In this document: positions 43,736 to 52,913 of the stretch, one piece after another
How the letters are laid out: each line of letters opens with the position of its first letter
Position numbering within the stretch: position 1 is the first letter of the stretch
Origin: Weeksellaceae bacterium TAE3-ERU29
GTDB lineage: Bacteria; Bacteroidota; Bacteroidia; Flavobacteriales; Weeksellaceae
Reading direction: 5' to 3'
Length of the DNA: 64,000 nucleotides
Assembly (NCBI GenBank): GCA_019218445.1
Contig: JAHUUM010000008.1
Location: 25,683 to 89,682, forward strand
Notes under the pieces: generated by a model
What the model was told of the DNA's origin: nothing
Databases searched by the model: none
The model's input: the letters and a program-made list of their open reading frames with translations, nothing else
Position numbers and translations under genes: made by a program

Positions 43736-43743
43736 TATATTTG
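43736..43743 (+). promoter_or_regulatory. Promoter -7 box for purH-purD
   Basis: TATATTTG, a full TAnnTTTG match, 30 bp before the purH ATG. Confidence 0.55.
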
Positions 43744-43772
43744 TTGAAAATTTTTAATTCAAAAATATAATT

Positions 43773-45284
43773 ATGCAAAAAACAGCTCTCCTTAGCGTAT
43801 CAGACAAAACAGGCATCGCAGATTTTGCTCAATTTTTAGAAACTCAAAACTACAAGATTTTATCTACGGGTGGAACTTTTAAACATCTAAAAGAAAAAGG
43901 AATCAATGTAACAGAAGTTTCTGAAGTTACAGATTTCCCTGAGATTTTAAATGGTAGAGTAAAAACACTTCATCCTAACATTCATGGCGGAATTCTCGCT
44001 CGCAGAAATGACGAGAACCACATGAATACACTAAAAGAAATGGGAATAGATACCATAGATATGGTTGTGGTAAATTTATATCCTTTCTTTGAAAATGCAG
44101 ACAAAGACCTTTCTTTAGAACAATTAGTAGAATTTATAGACATAGGTGGGCCTACAATGTTACGTGCATCAGCAAAATCATTTTTTGATGTTACAGTAAT
44201 TACAGATAGCAAGGATTATGAGCTTGTAAAAGCTGAAATAGAAAAAGAAGGAGATACTTCTTTTGAAACCAGAAAGAAATTGGCAGGAAAAGTATTTAAT
44301 TTAACTTCTGCTTATGATGCGGCTATTTCTCAAGCCTTATTGAACGATAAATTCCCGCCATATTATACAATTTCGTATAAAAAAGATTTTGATTTAAGAT
44401 ACGGAGAAAACCCTCACCAAGAGGCAGCTTATTATACTTCTACTGTTTCTACAGGAGCTTTAAAAGATTTTATTATTCATCAAGGGAAAGAATTGTCTTT
44501 TAATAATATAAGAGATTTAGACTTAGCTTGGAAAGTCGTTTGTGAGTTTGAAGAAACTGCTTGTTGTGCGGTAAAACACAGTACGCCTTGTGGAGTTGCT
44601 TTGGATGATGATATTGTAACAGCATATCAAAAAGCTTATGATTGCGATCCGATTTCAATTTTTGGAGGAATTGTAACTTTTAATAAAAAAGTAACTAAAG
44701 AAATTGCAGAAAAAACAAACGAAACATTCTTAGAAATTATTGCAGCTCCCGAGTTTGAGAAAGAAGCGTTAGAAATATTCTCTAAAAAGAAAAACTTAAG
44801 AGTTATTGAAATAAAAAATCAGCTTAAAAATAAAATGCAACTTGTTCAGGTAGATGGAGGATTACTTGTTCAGGATTTAGATTTAGATTTCAGTAATGAT
44901 TTTAAAGTAGTAACAGAAAAAGCACCAACCCAAGAGCAAATGGATGATTTAAAATTTGCTTTGAAAGTAATAAAACACGTAAAAAGTAACGCCATTGTAG
45001 TAGCTACAAACAAACAAGCTCTAGGTGTAGGAACAGGTGAAACAAACAGAATTTGGGCAGCGCAACAAGCAGTACAAAGAGCTAAAGAAAAAACAGACAA
45101 AGGTTTAGTTTTAGCATCAGATGCCTTTTTCCCTTTCAGAGATGTAGTGGATTTTGCAGCAGAACAAGGAATAGAAGCAGTTATTCAGCCGGGCGGAAGT
45201 ATCAGAGATAAAGAAAGTATAGAAGCAGCAAATGAGCATAATATTCCTATGGTAGTAAGCGGAATGAGACATTTCTTACATTAA
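43773..45284 (+). CDS. purH: Bifunctional AICAR transformylase/IMP cyclohydrolase
   Basis: 503 aa, full length. The N-terminal IMP cyclohydrolase domain begins ALLSVSDKTGIADFA with STGGTFKHL and VKTLHPNIHGG; the C-terminal transformylase has LRYGENPHQ, AVKHSTPCG and the final SDAFFPFRD / QPGGSIRD. Last two steps of IMP synthesis. The next gene, purD, starts 18 bp downstream in the same operon. Confidence 0.97.
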   Translation: MQKTALLSVSDKTGIADFAQFLETQNYKILSTGGTFKHLKEKGINVTEVSEVTDFPEILNGRVKTLHPNIHGGILARRNDENHMNTLKEMGIDTIDMVVVNLYPFFENADKDLSLEQLVEFIDIGGPTMLRASAKSFFDVTVITDSKDYELVKAEIEKEGDTSFETRKKLAGKVFNLTSAYDAAISQALLNDKFPPYYTISYKKDFDLRYGENPHQEAAYYTSTVSTGALKDFIIHQGKELSFNNIRDLDLAWKVVCEFEETACCAVKHSTPCGVALDDDIVTAYQKAYDCDPISIFGGIVTFNKKVTKEIAEKTNETFLEIIAAPEFEKEALEIFSKKKNLRVIEIKNQLKNKMQLVQVDGGLLVQDLDLDFSNDFKVVTEKAPTQEQMDDLKFALKVIKHVKSNAIVVATNKQALGVGTGETNRIWAAQQAVQRAKEKTDKGLVLASDAFFPFRDVVDFAAEQGIEAVIQPGGSIRDKESIEAANEHNIPMVVSGMRHFLH

Positions 45285-45301
45285 TCAACAAAATAAAAAT
45301 T

Positions 45302-46555
45302 ATGAAAAGTATATATCAAAAAGTTTTAATCATAGGAGGAGGCGCAAGAGAGCATGCTATCGGTTGGAAAATAAAAAAAGACAATCCCGGAGTAGAGTTA
45401 TTTTTTGCACCCGGAAATGCCGGAACTCAAGAAATAGGTGAAAATATAGAAACTACAGCTATAGACGATTTAAAATATTTTGCTGTAAAAGAATCTATAG
45501 ATTTAACGATTGTAGGACCTGAGGCAGAATTAGTGGAAGGTATTGTAGATACTTTTAAAGCAGAAGAATTAGCGATTTTCGGTCCGGATAAAGTAGCTGC
45601 AATGTTAGAAGGAGACAAGGCTTTTGCCAAAAAGTTCATGGAAAAATATGGAGTAAAAACTGCTTTTTCTAAAACCTTTGATTATTTTGTAGATGCAAGA
45701 GATTATGTAAAAGCTTTAAAGGAATTCCCAATTGTAATAAAAGCCAGTGGTTTAGCTGCCGGGAAAGGAGTTATTATTGTAAATGATGCCGCTGAAGCTG
45801 AGGAGACATTAAGAAAAATAATGTTAGACAAATCCTTTGGAGATGCGGGAGATAGTGTTGTAATAGAAGAATATTTAAAAGGTTTTGAGGTTTCAATTCT
45901 TTCAATTTTTAATAAAAAAGAAATCACTACATTTTTACCGGTAAAAGACCATAAAAAAATTGGGAATGGAGAAACCGGACTTAATACCGGTGGAATGGGT
46001 GTAATCGCACCAAATCCTTTGTTCACAAAAGAACACATGGCAGAGTTTGAGAAAAACATTCTTATCCCAACCCAAAAAGGATTAATAGAAGAAAACTTGT
46101 TATTTGCGGGAATCATATTCTTCGGGCTTATGGTTACCGAAAAAGGAATTTATTTATTGGAATATAACATGCGTTTTGGTGATCCCGAAACAGAGGCTTT
46201 ATTACCATTAATGGAAAACAACCTATTAGAAGTGATTTCTGCTGCAAAAGCGAAAGAGCCAATAGATTTAAAATGGAAAGATCAGCATGCTTGTTGTGTC
46301 GTAATGGCAAGTGGAGGATATCCGGGGAATTATGAAAAAGGCTTTGAAATCAGAGGTTTGGATAAAGTAGAAGTTCCCGTATTTATTGCCGGAGCTCAGA
46401 ATTATCAGGATAAGGTAATCACTAGTGGAGGTAGAGTATTAAACGTTGTAGGTGTAGGAAATACATTAGAAGAAGCGAGAGAAATAGCTTACTCAAATAT
46501 TAAGAAAATTAAATTTGATTATGAATATTACCGAAGTGATATCGGTGAAATTTAA
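45302..46555 (+). CDS. purD: Phosphoribosylamine-glycine ligase
   Basis: 417 aa. ATP-grasp enzyme of purine synthesis: VLIIGGGAREHAIGWKI at the N-terminus, IVGPEAELVEG, VIKASGLAAGKGV, GGMGVIAPNP and NMRFGDPETEALLP. The length is normal. Second gene of the purH-purD operon, followed by a strong terminator. Confidence 0.97.
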   Translation: MKSIYQKVLIIGGGAREHAIGWKIKKDNPGVELFFAPGNAGTQEIGENIETTAIDDLKYFAVKESIDLTIVGPEAELVEGIVDTFKAEELAIFGPDKVAAMLEGDKAFAKKFMEKYGVKTAFSKTFDYFVDARDYVKALKEFPIVIKASGLAAGKGVIIVNDAAEAEETLRKIMLDKSFGDAGDSVVIEEYLKGFEVSILSIFNKKEITTFLPVKDHKKIGNGETGLNTGGMGVIAPNPLFTKEHMAEFEKNILIPTQKGLIEENLLFAGIIFFGLMVTEKGIYLLEYNMRFGDPETEALLPLMENNLLEVISAAKAKEPIDLKWKDQHACCVVMASGGYPGNYEKGFEIRGLDKVEVPVFIAGAQNYQDKVITSGGRVLNVVGVGNTLEEAREIAYSNIKKIKFDYEYYRSDIGEI

Positions 46556-46577
46556 TTAATAGTTTTCTCTAAATTAA

Positions 46578-46611
46578 AAACCTTTTCAATTAAATTTGAA
46601 AAGGTTTTTTT
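46578..46611 (+). terminator. Rho-independent terminator after purD
   Basis: AAACCTTTTCAA (46578-46589) and TTGAAAAGGTTT (46595-46606) form a perfect 12-bp stem with a short loop, followed by a run of T. It lies 23 bp after the purD stop. Confidence 0.88.
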
Positions 46612-46623
46612 AAAACTAAATAT

Positions 46624-46829
46624 ATGCTGAATAACAACCTAAAAGAAAAAAACAAGTAATTAATGCCTTTAAAAAATGGAATGATGGAGCTATTTTAAAA
46701 GATAAAAGTATACAAAATAAATTTGCAAAATATTTTAATTCAGTAGTAGAAGATGAAATAGATTTATTAACTCTATTAGAAGAAAATAATAATTGGTTTG
46801 AAGATATATTTATAGAAACAGTTTTATGA
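46624..46829 (+). pseudogene. Frameshifted small gene, immunity-cluster type
   Basis: ATG at 46624 opens MLNNNLKEKNK and stops at once. Adding one A to the A7 run near 46646 continues without a stop as QVINAFKKWNDGAILKDKSI and on to a stop at 46827-46829, 68 residues rich in acidic and aromatic residues (LLEENNNWFEDIF). The stop overlaps the next start (ATGA), as in a functional operon. The first codons MLNNN are repeated at 47913. A real frameshift, phase variation or sequencing error are all possible; no family recognised. Confidence 0.5.
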
Positions 46830-47821
46830 AAAAAATAGGAGAGATAAAAGATGTCAATTACATAATGCCTTTATTTAATATTTTTGCATATAACAAATAT
46901 ATAAATAATGAATGGATAGGGCTTTACACCATAAATAAAGGAAAAGAAGAAGAACTTTTAGGTGGAAAGGTGTATAATTTTTATTATCACGATGGAATTG
47001 CTATGATACAAAGAGAAAGTAGTAGTGATTGTATTATTTTAAACGATAGATATGAAATAATAGAAGAAATAAACAAAAAATTAGCTATAAGAAAACCATT
47101 GAATAATTATCTTCAAATAATGATTCGAGAAGAAAATAAAAAAAACTATTATTTATATAACAAAGAGAAAAACTTAATTTCAATAAAAAATCCTTATGAA
47201 TTTGAATTAGAAAAAGTATTTATAGGATATGTTTGGGAGAAAGATGTTTATGCTTACAGCAAAGAAACGGAAGAGCTTCTTTGGCAAAAAGACTTATCAT
47301 TACCTGAATACGGAGTATTCAAAGATATTGACGGGAAAGTGTATCCCAATAAAATAAATAGTCCTGCAATGGCAGATACCGATACTATTTATTTATCAAT
47401 GGCGGGTGGTCAGCTTATCGCATTAAATGCTGAAGACGGCAGTACGAAATGGATATTGGAGGGAGAAAAAAAAGGTAAATGTGTATTATATAAAAATTTA
47501 ATTTATAAAAATACAGGAAATCATTTGATTGTTATAGATACCGATAAGCCTCAAGAAATAAAAAGAGTATCTTACAAAGATTATAAAGATAATTCCTCAG
47601 GTATGACAGGAGAATTTAATGTCTATGAAGATGTAATTGTAATGAAAAATCAAATAGATGAAAATGTAGTTGTAATAGATAGGCATACTTTAAAAATGAT
47701 AGATTTTGTTCACTTAAAATACGGAATTAAAAATAGCAGTGCGAATTGTACAGTTTGGTATAATAATCAGCTCTATGCCATTGATACCAGTGATGTTATG
47801 CATATTTATGAATTAGAGTAA
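46826..47821 (+). CDS. PQQ/beta-propeller-like cytosolic protein
   Basis: 331 aa without a signal peptide. The C-terminal two thirds have repeats like QLIALNAEDGSTKWILEG and VYAYSKETEELLWQKDL, the W-x-x-x-L/G-A-x-x-G-x pattern of PQQ-type propeller blades. It is cytosolic and in an accessory cluster, so an immunity role is possible but not shown. Its first codons (MKKIGEIK) reappear as a short remnant at 47824. Confidence 0.6.
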   Translation: MKKIGEIKDVNYIMPLFNIFAYNKYINNEWIGLYTINKGKEEELLGGKVYNFYYHDGIAMIQRESSSDCIILNDRYEIIEEINKKLAIRKPLNNYLQIMIREENKKNYYLYNKEKNLISIKNPYEFELEKVFIGYVWEKDVYAYSKETEELLWQKDLSLPEYGVFKDIDGKVYPNKINSPAMADTDTIYLSMAGGQLIALNAEDGSTKWILEGEKKGKCVLYKNLIYKNTGNHLIVIDTDKPQEIKRVSYKDYKDNSSGMTGEFNVYEDVIVMKNQIDENVVVIDRHTLKMIDFVHLKYGIKNSSANCTVWYNNQLYAIDTSDVMHIYELE

Positions 47822-47823
47822 TT

Positions 47824-47871
47824 TATGAAAAAAATAGGAGAAATAAAAGAGGTTTACAAATTATATCATTA
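47824..47871 (+). pseudogene. Truncated repeat of the preceding gene's start
   Basis: Encodes MKKIGEIKEVYKLYH then a stop. The first eight residues equal the start of the gene at 46826, and the DNA there is nearly identical, so this is the stub of a second tandem copy. Confidence 0.6.
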
Positions 47872-47912
47872 ACAAAAAATATTAAAGAAAACAGAGCCTA
47901 AATATAAGTATT

Positions 47913-48617
47913 ATGCTGAATAACAACTATAAAAGGAAAATAATTATGCTAAAATCAGAAAGAAGAAAAATTACATTTAGAGAATTTGACTCATATTTTA
48001 AACCCTTAGGATATAAAAGTTTTAAAACCGGAGGAGACCCAACATATCTTATGAAGACAGATACTATAGTGGTCAAATTTTTTATGAATTTCTTAGATGC
48101 TCAAAGTATTGATATTTCAGATATGAGAATTTCTATTCTTGAAATAGAAAATTATATTATAGAAATATTTGGTAGAGAATACATCTCTAAAAAGTATTTC
48201 TATGATGAGAAAAAATATTTTTTAACCACTGTTTTTGATGGAACATTTGAAAATATTTATGACTACAAAGAGCTTAATACAGAGGAAGAAATTTTAGAAT
48301 TTACTAAATGGTATATCAATTACTATGAAAATGAAGGAAAACACTTTATAGAAACGTATTCCTATCTGCCTAATATTCTAAAAAGAATGGATGAACTAAT
48401 GGAAACTAAAGGTTATTGGAGTGATATATTAACAGGAGGGGTTCCACATCTTTTTAAAGGTTTAATCATCTCAAAACTATGTAATGACCCTAATTTTAAT
48501 AATAAGGTTTCTTTTGTAGATAATCTTTTTGCAACAAAAGATATTTCTAAGTTTTTACCTTATTATGAAAAACTAAAAGAGCGATTAAAAACCATAGAGC
48601 CTATCTATAATGTATAA
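47913..48617 (+). CDS. Immunity-like cytosolic protein, unknown function
   Basis: Up to 234 aa, no signal peptide or membrane span. It contains FREFDSYFKPLGYKSFKTGG and a helical C-terminus with an acidic, aromatic bias, features common in polymorphic-toxin immunity proteins. No family recognised. The first residues MLNNN match the start of the frameshifted gene at 46624, so that start could be a leftover; the ATG at 47946 (MLKSERRK) may be the true one. Confidence 0.5.
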   Translation: MLNNNYKRKIIMLKSERRKITFREFDSYFKPLGYKSFKTGGDPTYLMKTDTIVVKFFMNFLDAQSIDISDMRISILEIENYIIEIFGREYISKKYFYDEKKYFLTTVFDGTFENIYDYKELNTEEEILEFTKWYINYYENEGKHFIETYSYLPNILKRMDELMETKGYWSDILTGGVPHLFKGLIISKLCNDPNFNNKVSFVDNLFATKDISKFLPYYEKLKERLKTIEPIYNV

Positions 48618-48626
48618 ACTGAAAAT

Positions 48627-49016
48627 ATGAAAAGAGAAAAAATAGATTCTTTTTCTGCTACTCTTAATTTTGGATTAAAAAGAGCGTACTCGGAAGATAT
48701 AATAAATAAAGAAGAGGTTATTTCCTATCTAAAAAAACTTCAAAAAAACTTAATCGAAAAAGAAGGAATCTCTTTAAGTTGTGCTGTTTCTGAAACAGAA
48801 ATAGTGTGCAACGAGTGGAGAGAGGAACATTTACAGTTACACTTTCTCAATTATCCAAAGTTTAAAGGTGAACATAAAATTATAAAATCTCATTTTGAAG
48901 AACTTATTGAAAAATTAATGAGAGAATTTGAACAAAATCGTGTTATTATTGAGTATAAGGACGAAATGATAGAACTCTATAAGTCCAAAAAAATAGATAA
49001 AGGTATTTTTAGATAA
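48627..49016 (+). CDS. Small cytosolic hypothetical protein
   Basis: 129 aa, 9 bp after the preceding gene and on the same strand, so co-transcribed. Highly charged, mostly helical, with WREEHLQLHFLNYPKFKGEH in the middle. No recognised domain. Last gene of the accessory cluster; the 132 bp to holB contain nothing recognised. Confidence 0.55.
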   Translation: MKREKIDSFSATLNFGLKRAYSEDIINKEEVISYLKKLQKNLIEKEGISLSCAVSETEIVCNEWREEHLQLHFLNYPKFKGEHKIIKSHFEELIEKLMREFEQNRVIIEYKDEMIELYKSKKIDKGIFR

Positions 49017-49148
49017 AATTCTTGTAACCTATTAAAAAGAATATGTTTGAGGTGAAGAAATAAAGATTCTTTCAAATACATTACAATATAGGAAAATTAA
49101 AACACTCAAGTTTTTCACAAAGCAATTAAAAATCCGTATTTTTACGCT

Positions 49149-50291
49149 ATGAATCTGCACGAGTCTATAAAATCTCAATTTAATAATGCTTTAGAAAAGA
49201 ACAAAGTCAGTCATGCTGTTTTATTACAGGGCAAGACAGGCTACGGAACTTTATTAATGGCTCATTGGTTAGCCAAACGATTGATTTGTAATAATAAAAA
49301 TGAAAGTTGCGAACATAAAGTAGACGATTTTCAACACGCAGATTATCATTTTTGTTATCCGATAACCAGTACCGACAGCATTAAAAAACCTACAACAGAT
49401 TCTTTTAGAAAAGATTGGGTTTCGTTTAATAAAGAAAACCCTTTCGGGAACGTTTATGATTGGGTAAGCCACATCGGGGCAGAGAAAAAACAAGGAATCA
49501 TTAATGCCGATCAAGCATTAGAGGTTATGCAGAAATTAAACCTGAGAAGTTACGAGGGTGGAAATAAAGTAATGCTTATTTGGAACGCAGAATCCATGAA
49601 CACAAGTTTTGCCAATAAGATTTTAAAAATATTGGAAGAACCGCCAAAAAACACTTATTTTATTTTAATTTCAGAAAATCCCGAAGAACTTTTAACCACG
49701 ATTATATCTCGTTGCCAAAGGATTCAAATTCCGAGATTGAGCAATCAAGAAGTGGCAGAAGTGCTTAAAAATAGATATTCGGTAGAGAGTGAAAAGGCAG
49801 AGTACATTGCTTCGGAATCTGAAGGTGATATGAATATTGCGTTGGAAAAATTAGATTCCAAAACTGAAGAATTTGAAGAGCTTTTTATAGATTGGGTAAG
49901 AAGTGCCTTTATGGCAAAAACCAAACTAAGTGCATTAAAAAATATCTACGATTGGTCAATCACGATTAATGAATGGAAAAGCCGAGAAAAACAAAAGCAA
50001 TTTTTAGAATATTGCAGTAATATTTTCCGACAAGCATTATTGCAAAATTACGGAACAGAAAACCTTGTAAACAAAACGCTTGACAGCAACGGCTTTAAAT
50101 GGAATGCTTTCTCTAAATATATTCATGGGGCAAATATTGCTTTAATTTTAGAAGAAATAAACACCGCTGCCTATCATATAGAAAGAAACGGAAACGATAA
50201 ATTAATTTTCTTGGATTTAGGTATAAAAATGACACGCCACTTGCATACTTATGAACCCAAAATAGAAAAAGAAGAAAAACAGCCTAATTAA
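49149..50291 (+). CDS. holB: DNA polymerase III delta-prime subunit
   Basis: 380 aa. AAA+ clamp-loader subunit. SHAVLLQGKTGYGTLLMA corresponds to the P-loop region but lacks the Lys of GKT, as usual for delta-prime, which does not hydrolyse ATP. MLIWNAESMNTSFANKILKILEEPPKNTYFILIS and ISRCQRIQIPRL are the sensor/SRC-type segments. Loads the beta clamp at replication forks. It is followed by the aminopeptidase gene 69 bp later. Confidence 0.88.
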   Translation: MNLHESIKSQFNNALEKNKVSHAVLLQGKTGYGTLLMAHWLAKRLICNNKNESCEHKVDDFQHADYHFCYPITSTDSIKKPTTDSFRKDWVSFNKENPFGNVYDWVSHIGAEKKQGIINADQALEVMQKLNLRSYEGGNKVMLIWNAESMNTSFANKILKILEEPPKNTYFILISENPEELLTTIISRCQRIQIPRLSNQEVAEVLKNRYSVESEKAEYIASESEGDMNIALEKLDSKTEEFEELFIDWVRSAFMAKTKLSALKNIYDWSITINEWKSREKQKQFLEYCSNIFRQALLQNYGTENLVNKTLDSNGFKWNAFSKYIHGANIALILEEINTAAYHIERNGNDKLIFLDLGIKMTRHLHTYEPKIEKEEKQPN

Positions 50292-50360
50292 CAATAGGTT
50301 TTATAAACAATTGTACAATTTTTGAGGCTTATACCCTTAGAATAAAAACATCCCAATATA

Positions 50361-52133
50361 ATGGAAATAAAAGAAAGAATTTCTGCATTACGAAAAGAAA
50401 TGCAATCAAAAAATATAGACGCTTTTATCATATATAGTGCAGATCCGCACATGAGCGAATATTTACCTACAGAATGGCAAGAACGTGCCTGGCTTTCAGG
50501 CTTTACAGGTTCTGCGGGTTTTGTAGTTATTACTAAAGATAAAGGTGGATTATGGACAGATTCTCGTTATTTTTTACAGGCAGATACAGAATTAAAAGGT
50601 TCGGGAATTACTCTTTTTAAAGATGGAGTAGAGGGAACGCCGGATTATATTTCTTGGATTTTAGAACAAACGCCTGAAAATGGAAAAGTAGCGGTAAATG
50701 CATTAGCGACTTCTCACAGTAATTGGAAAACGCTTAAAGATAAATTAAAAGCTAAATCAGTAGAATTAATAGATGAGCCTTTATTAAAAGAAATTTGGAA
50801 AGAAAGAACAAAAGGAGAGAAAATAAATGAAATTTTTGTTCATCCGGATAAATGGGCTGGGAAATCGGTAAGCGAAAAGTTGAAAGACATTCGTAAAAGT
50901 ATGGATGAACAAAATGCGACAACGCATGTTATAACAGCGCTGGATGACGTAGCTTGGACTCTGAATTTGCGAGGAAGTGACGTGAGTTTTAATCCTGTTT
51001 TCTTAGGGTATATAGTGGTTTCAAAAGAAGATGCTACATTATTTGTAGACCCTCAAAAAGTTACAGAAGAAGTAAAAAATCATTTGCACAAAAACAATGT
51101 AAAATTAGTAGAGTACGATGGTTTTTTCCCATTTTTAGAATCAATTACCAATGAGAAAATCTTAATTTCACCAAATAGTAATCAAGCTATTTTTGAAGCT
51201 TTAAAAACCAATAACGAGTTTGTAGAGGCATCTGCACCCGGAAATTTAATGAAAGCTACCAAAAACCAAACGGAATTAGAGGGCTTTAGAGAAGTAATGG
51301 TGCGTGACGGAGTGTCATTGGTTAAATTCTTTTATTGGTTAACACATCAGGCAGGAAAAGAGGATATGAACGAATATCAAATCGGAGAACGCCTAAGAGA
51401 ATTCCGTGCCGAAGGGAAAAATTTTGTAGGAGAGAGTTTCGGAAGTATTATCGGGTATAAAGGAAATGGTGCTATTGTCCATTATTCTGCTAAAAAAGAC
51501 AACTGCAAATCAGTTACTAATCATGGAACGATATTAATAGATTCCGGAGGGCAATATTTAGAAGGAACAACCGATATTACACGTACATTTGCGTTGGGTG
51601 AAATTCCGGAAGGATTTATAGAAGATAGTACTTTAGTCTTAAAAGGAATGATAAGATTGAGTATGGTGCGTTTCCCGAAAGGAACAAGAGGAGTTCAGTT
51701 AGATAGCGTTGCTCGTCTTCCGCTTTGGATGCACTCTAAGGATTACGGTCATGGTACAGGGCACGGTGTAGGTAGTTTTATGAATGTACACGAAGGACCG
51801 CAAAATATCCGTAAAGATATGAATCCTCAAATTTTATTGCCGGGAATGGTTTGCTCTAATGAGCCGGGATTCTATAAAGAAAATGAATACGGAATTAGAC
51901 ATGAAAACTTAGTAGCCGTAAAAGAAGTGGAAACTACAGAATTCGGGACTTTTTATGAATTTGAAACTTTAACTATTTGTCCGTTTTTTACAGATACAGT
52001 AGATAAAAGTTTATTGAGCGAAGAAGAAATAAAATGGTTAAACAATTACCATGAATTCTGTAAAGAAAAATTAGAACCTTATTTAGAGGGTGATGTTAAA
52101 AAATGGTTTTTAGAGTTGGTGAAACCAATTTAA
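50361..52133 (+). CDS. Xaa-Pro aminopeptidase (M24 family)
   Basis: 590 aa. Two creatinase-like N-terminal domains, then the pita-bread M24 catalytic domain (about 310-520). Metal ligands are visible: ILIDSGGQYLEGTTDITRTF (two Asp), HGTGHGVGSF (His), NEPGFYKENEYGIRHENL (Glu) and a last Glu in FYEFETLT. The length matches the three-domain aminopeptidase P form. Releases N-terminal residues next to proline. Confidence 0.92.
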   Translation: MEIKERISALRKEMQSKNIDAFIIYSADPHMSEYLPTEWQERAWLSGFTGSAGFVVITKDKGGLWTDSRYFLQADTELKGSGITLFKDGVEGTPDYISWILEQTPENGKVAVNALATSHSNWKTLKDKLKAKSVELIDEPLLKEIWKERTKGEKINEIFVHPDKWAGKSVSEKLKDIRKSMDEQNATTHVITALDDVAWTLNLRGSDVSFNPVFLGYIVVSKEDATLFVDPQKVTEEVKNHLHKNNVKLVEYDGFFPFLESITNEKILISPNSNQAIFEALKTNNEFVEASAPGNLMKATKNQTELEGFREVMVRDGVSLVKFFYWLTHQAGKEDMNEYQIGERLREFRAEGKNFVGESFGSIIGYKGNGAIVHYSAKKDNCKSVTNHGTILIDSGGQYLEGTTDITRTFALGEIPEGFIEDSTLVLKGMIRLSMVRFPKGTRGVQLDSVARLPLWMHSKDYGHGTGHGVGSFMNVHEGPQNIRKDMNPQILLPGMVCSNEPGFYKENEYGIRHENLVAVKEVETTEFGTFYEFETLTICPFFTDTVDKSLLSEEEIKWLNNYHEFCKEKLEPYLEGDVKKWFLELVKPI

Positions 52134-52166
52134 TTTATACATTTAAGAAATATTATAAAATTAAAC

Positions 52167-52742
52167 ATGAAGAAATATCTTATTTTAGGAATTGCATTAG
52201 CAACTACAGTTGCTTGTAAAAACAACAAAACAGAGAATAACGAAGCTGTAACAGATACTCAGACAGAAGTTGTTACAACAGATAATGATGCTCAAAAAGA
52301 ATTAGTTGTAAACTTAGAGCCTAAAAATGATGCTACTGTAAACGGAGTGGTTACATTTACCGAGAAAGACGGAGTAGTTCATATGAATTTTAAAGGTTCA
52401 GGATTTGAGCCGGGAGAACATGCGATCCATATTCATGAGAAAGCAGATTGTTCTTCACCGGACGGAAAATCTGCGGGAGGACACTGGAATCCGACTTCAG
52501 AAGATCATGGTAAGTGGGGAACTTCATCGTATCATAAAGGAGACATAGGTAATTTTACTGCAGATTCAAACGGGAATGTAATATTCGATTTTGAAACAGA
52601 TGAATGGTGTATTGGTTGTGATGATGAAACTAAAAATATTGTAGGAAAATCAATAATCATTCATGATGGAGTAGATGATTTTGTTACTCAACCAACAGGA
52701 GATGCAGGTTCTCGTATGAGCTGTGGAGCTATTATTGAATAA
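52167..52742 (+). CDS. sodC: Cu/Zn superoxide dismutase-like lipoprotein
   Basis: 191 aa. The lipoprotein signal (MKKYLILGIALATTVACKNN) precedes a Cu/Zn-SOD domain (about 55-191). Ligand positions are kept: HAIHIHEKADCSS (two His), GGHWNP, HGKWGTSSYHKGDIGN and, at the end, IIIHDGVDDFVTQPTGDAGSRMSCG with the Asp-Asp and disulphide Cys. Probably a periplasmic or surface superoxide scavenger. The insert WCIGCDDET adds a CxxC pair unusual in the family. Confidence 0.9.
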   Translation: MKKYLILGIALATTVACKNNKTENNEAVTDTQTEVVTTDNDAQKELVVNLEPKNDATVNGVVTFTEKDGVVHMNFKGSGFEPGEHAIHIHEKADCSSPDGKSAGGHWNPTSEDHGKWGTSSYHKGDIGNFTADSNGNVIFDFETDEWCIGCDDETKNIVGKSIIIHDGVDDFVTQPTGDAGSRMSCGAIIE

Positions 52743-52768
52743 TTAACTATTTATATTTAAAATTAAAT

Positions 52769-52808
52769 AAAAGAAACCGTCTTGATACCCATCAAGGCGG
52801 TTTCTTTT
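52769..52808. terminator. Strong terminator after sodC
   Basis: AAAAGAAACCG and its partner CGGTTTCTTTT bracket an inner CTTGAT/ATCAAG stem, a nearly perfect 18-bp hairpin with A and T runs on either side, so it can act on both strands. It lies 27 bp after the sodC stop. Confidence 0.88.
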
Positions 52809-52884
52809 GATTAAAAATCAATCACTTATAAAATAATACATATTTTAATTAGGTATTCATGATTATTAATCGTAAGTTTTTAAA

Positions 52885-52892
52885 TACTTTTG
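52885..52892 (+). promoter_or_regulatory. Promoter -7 box for the ABC-peptidase operon
   Basis: TACTTTTG, full TAnnTTTG match, 22 bp before the ABC ATPase start. Confidence 0.5.
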
Positions 52893-52913
52893 TAAAGAAT
52901 AAATAATAAAATA

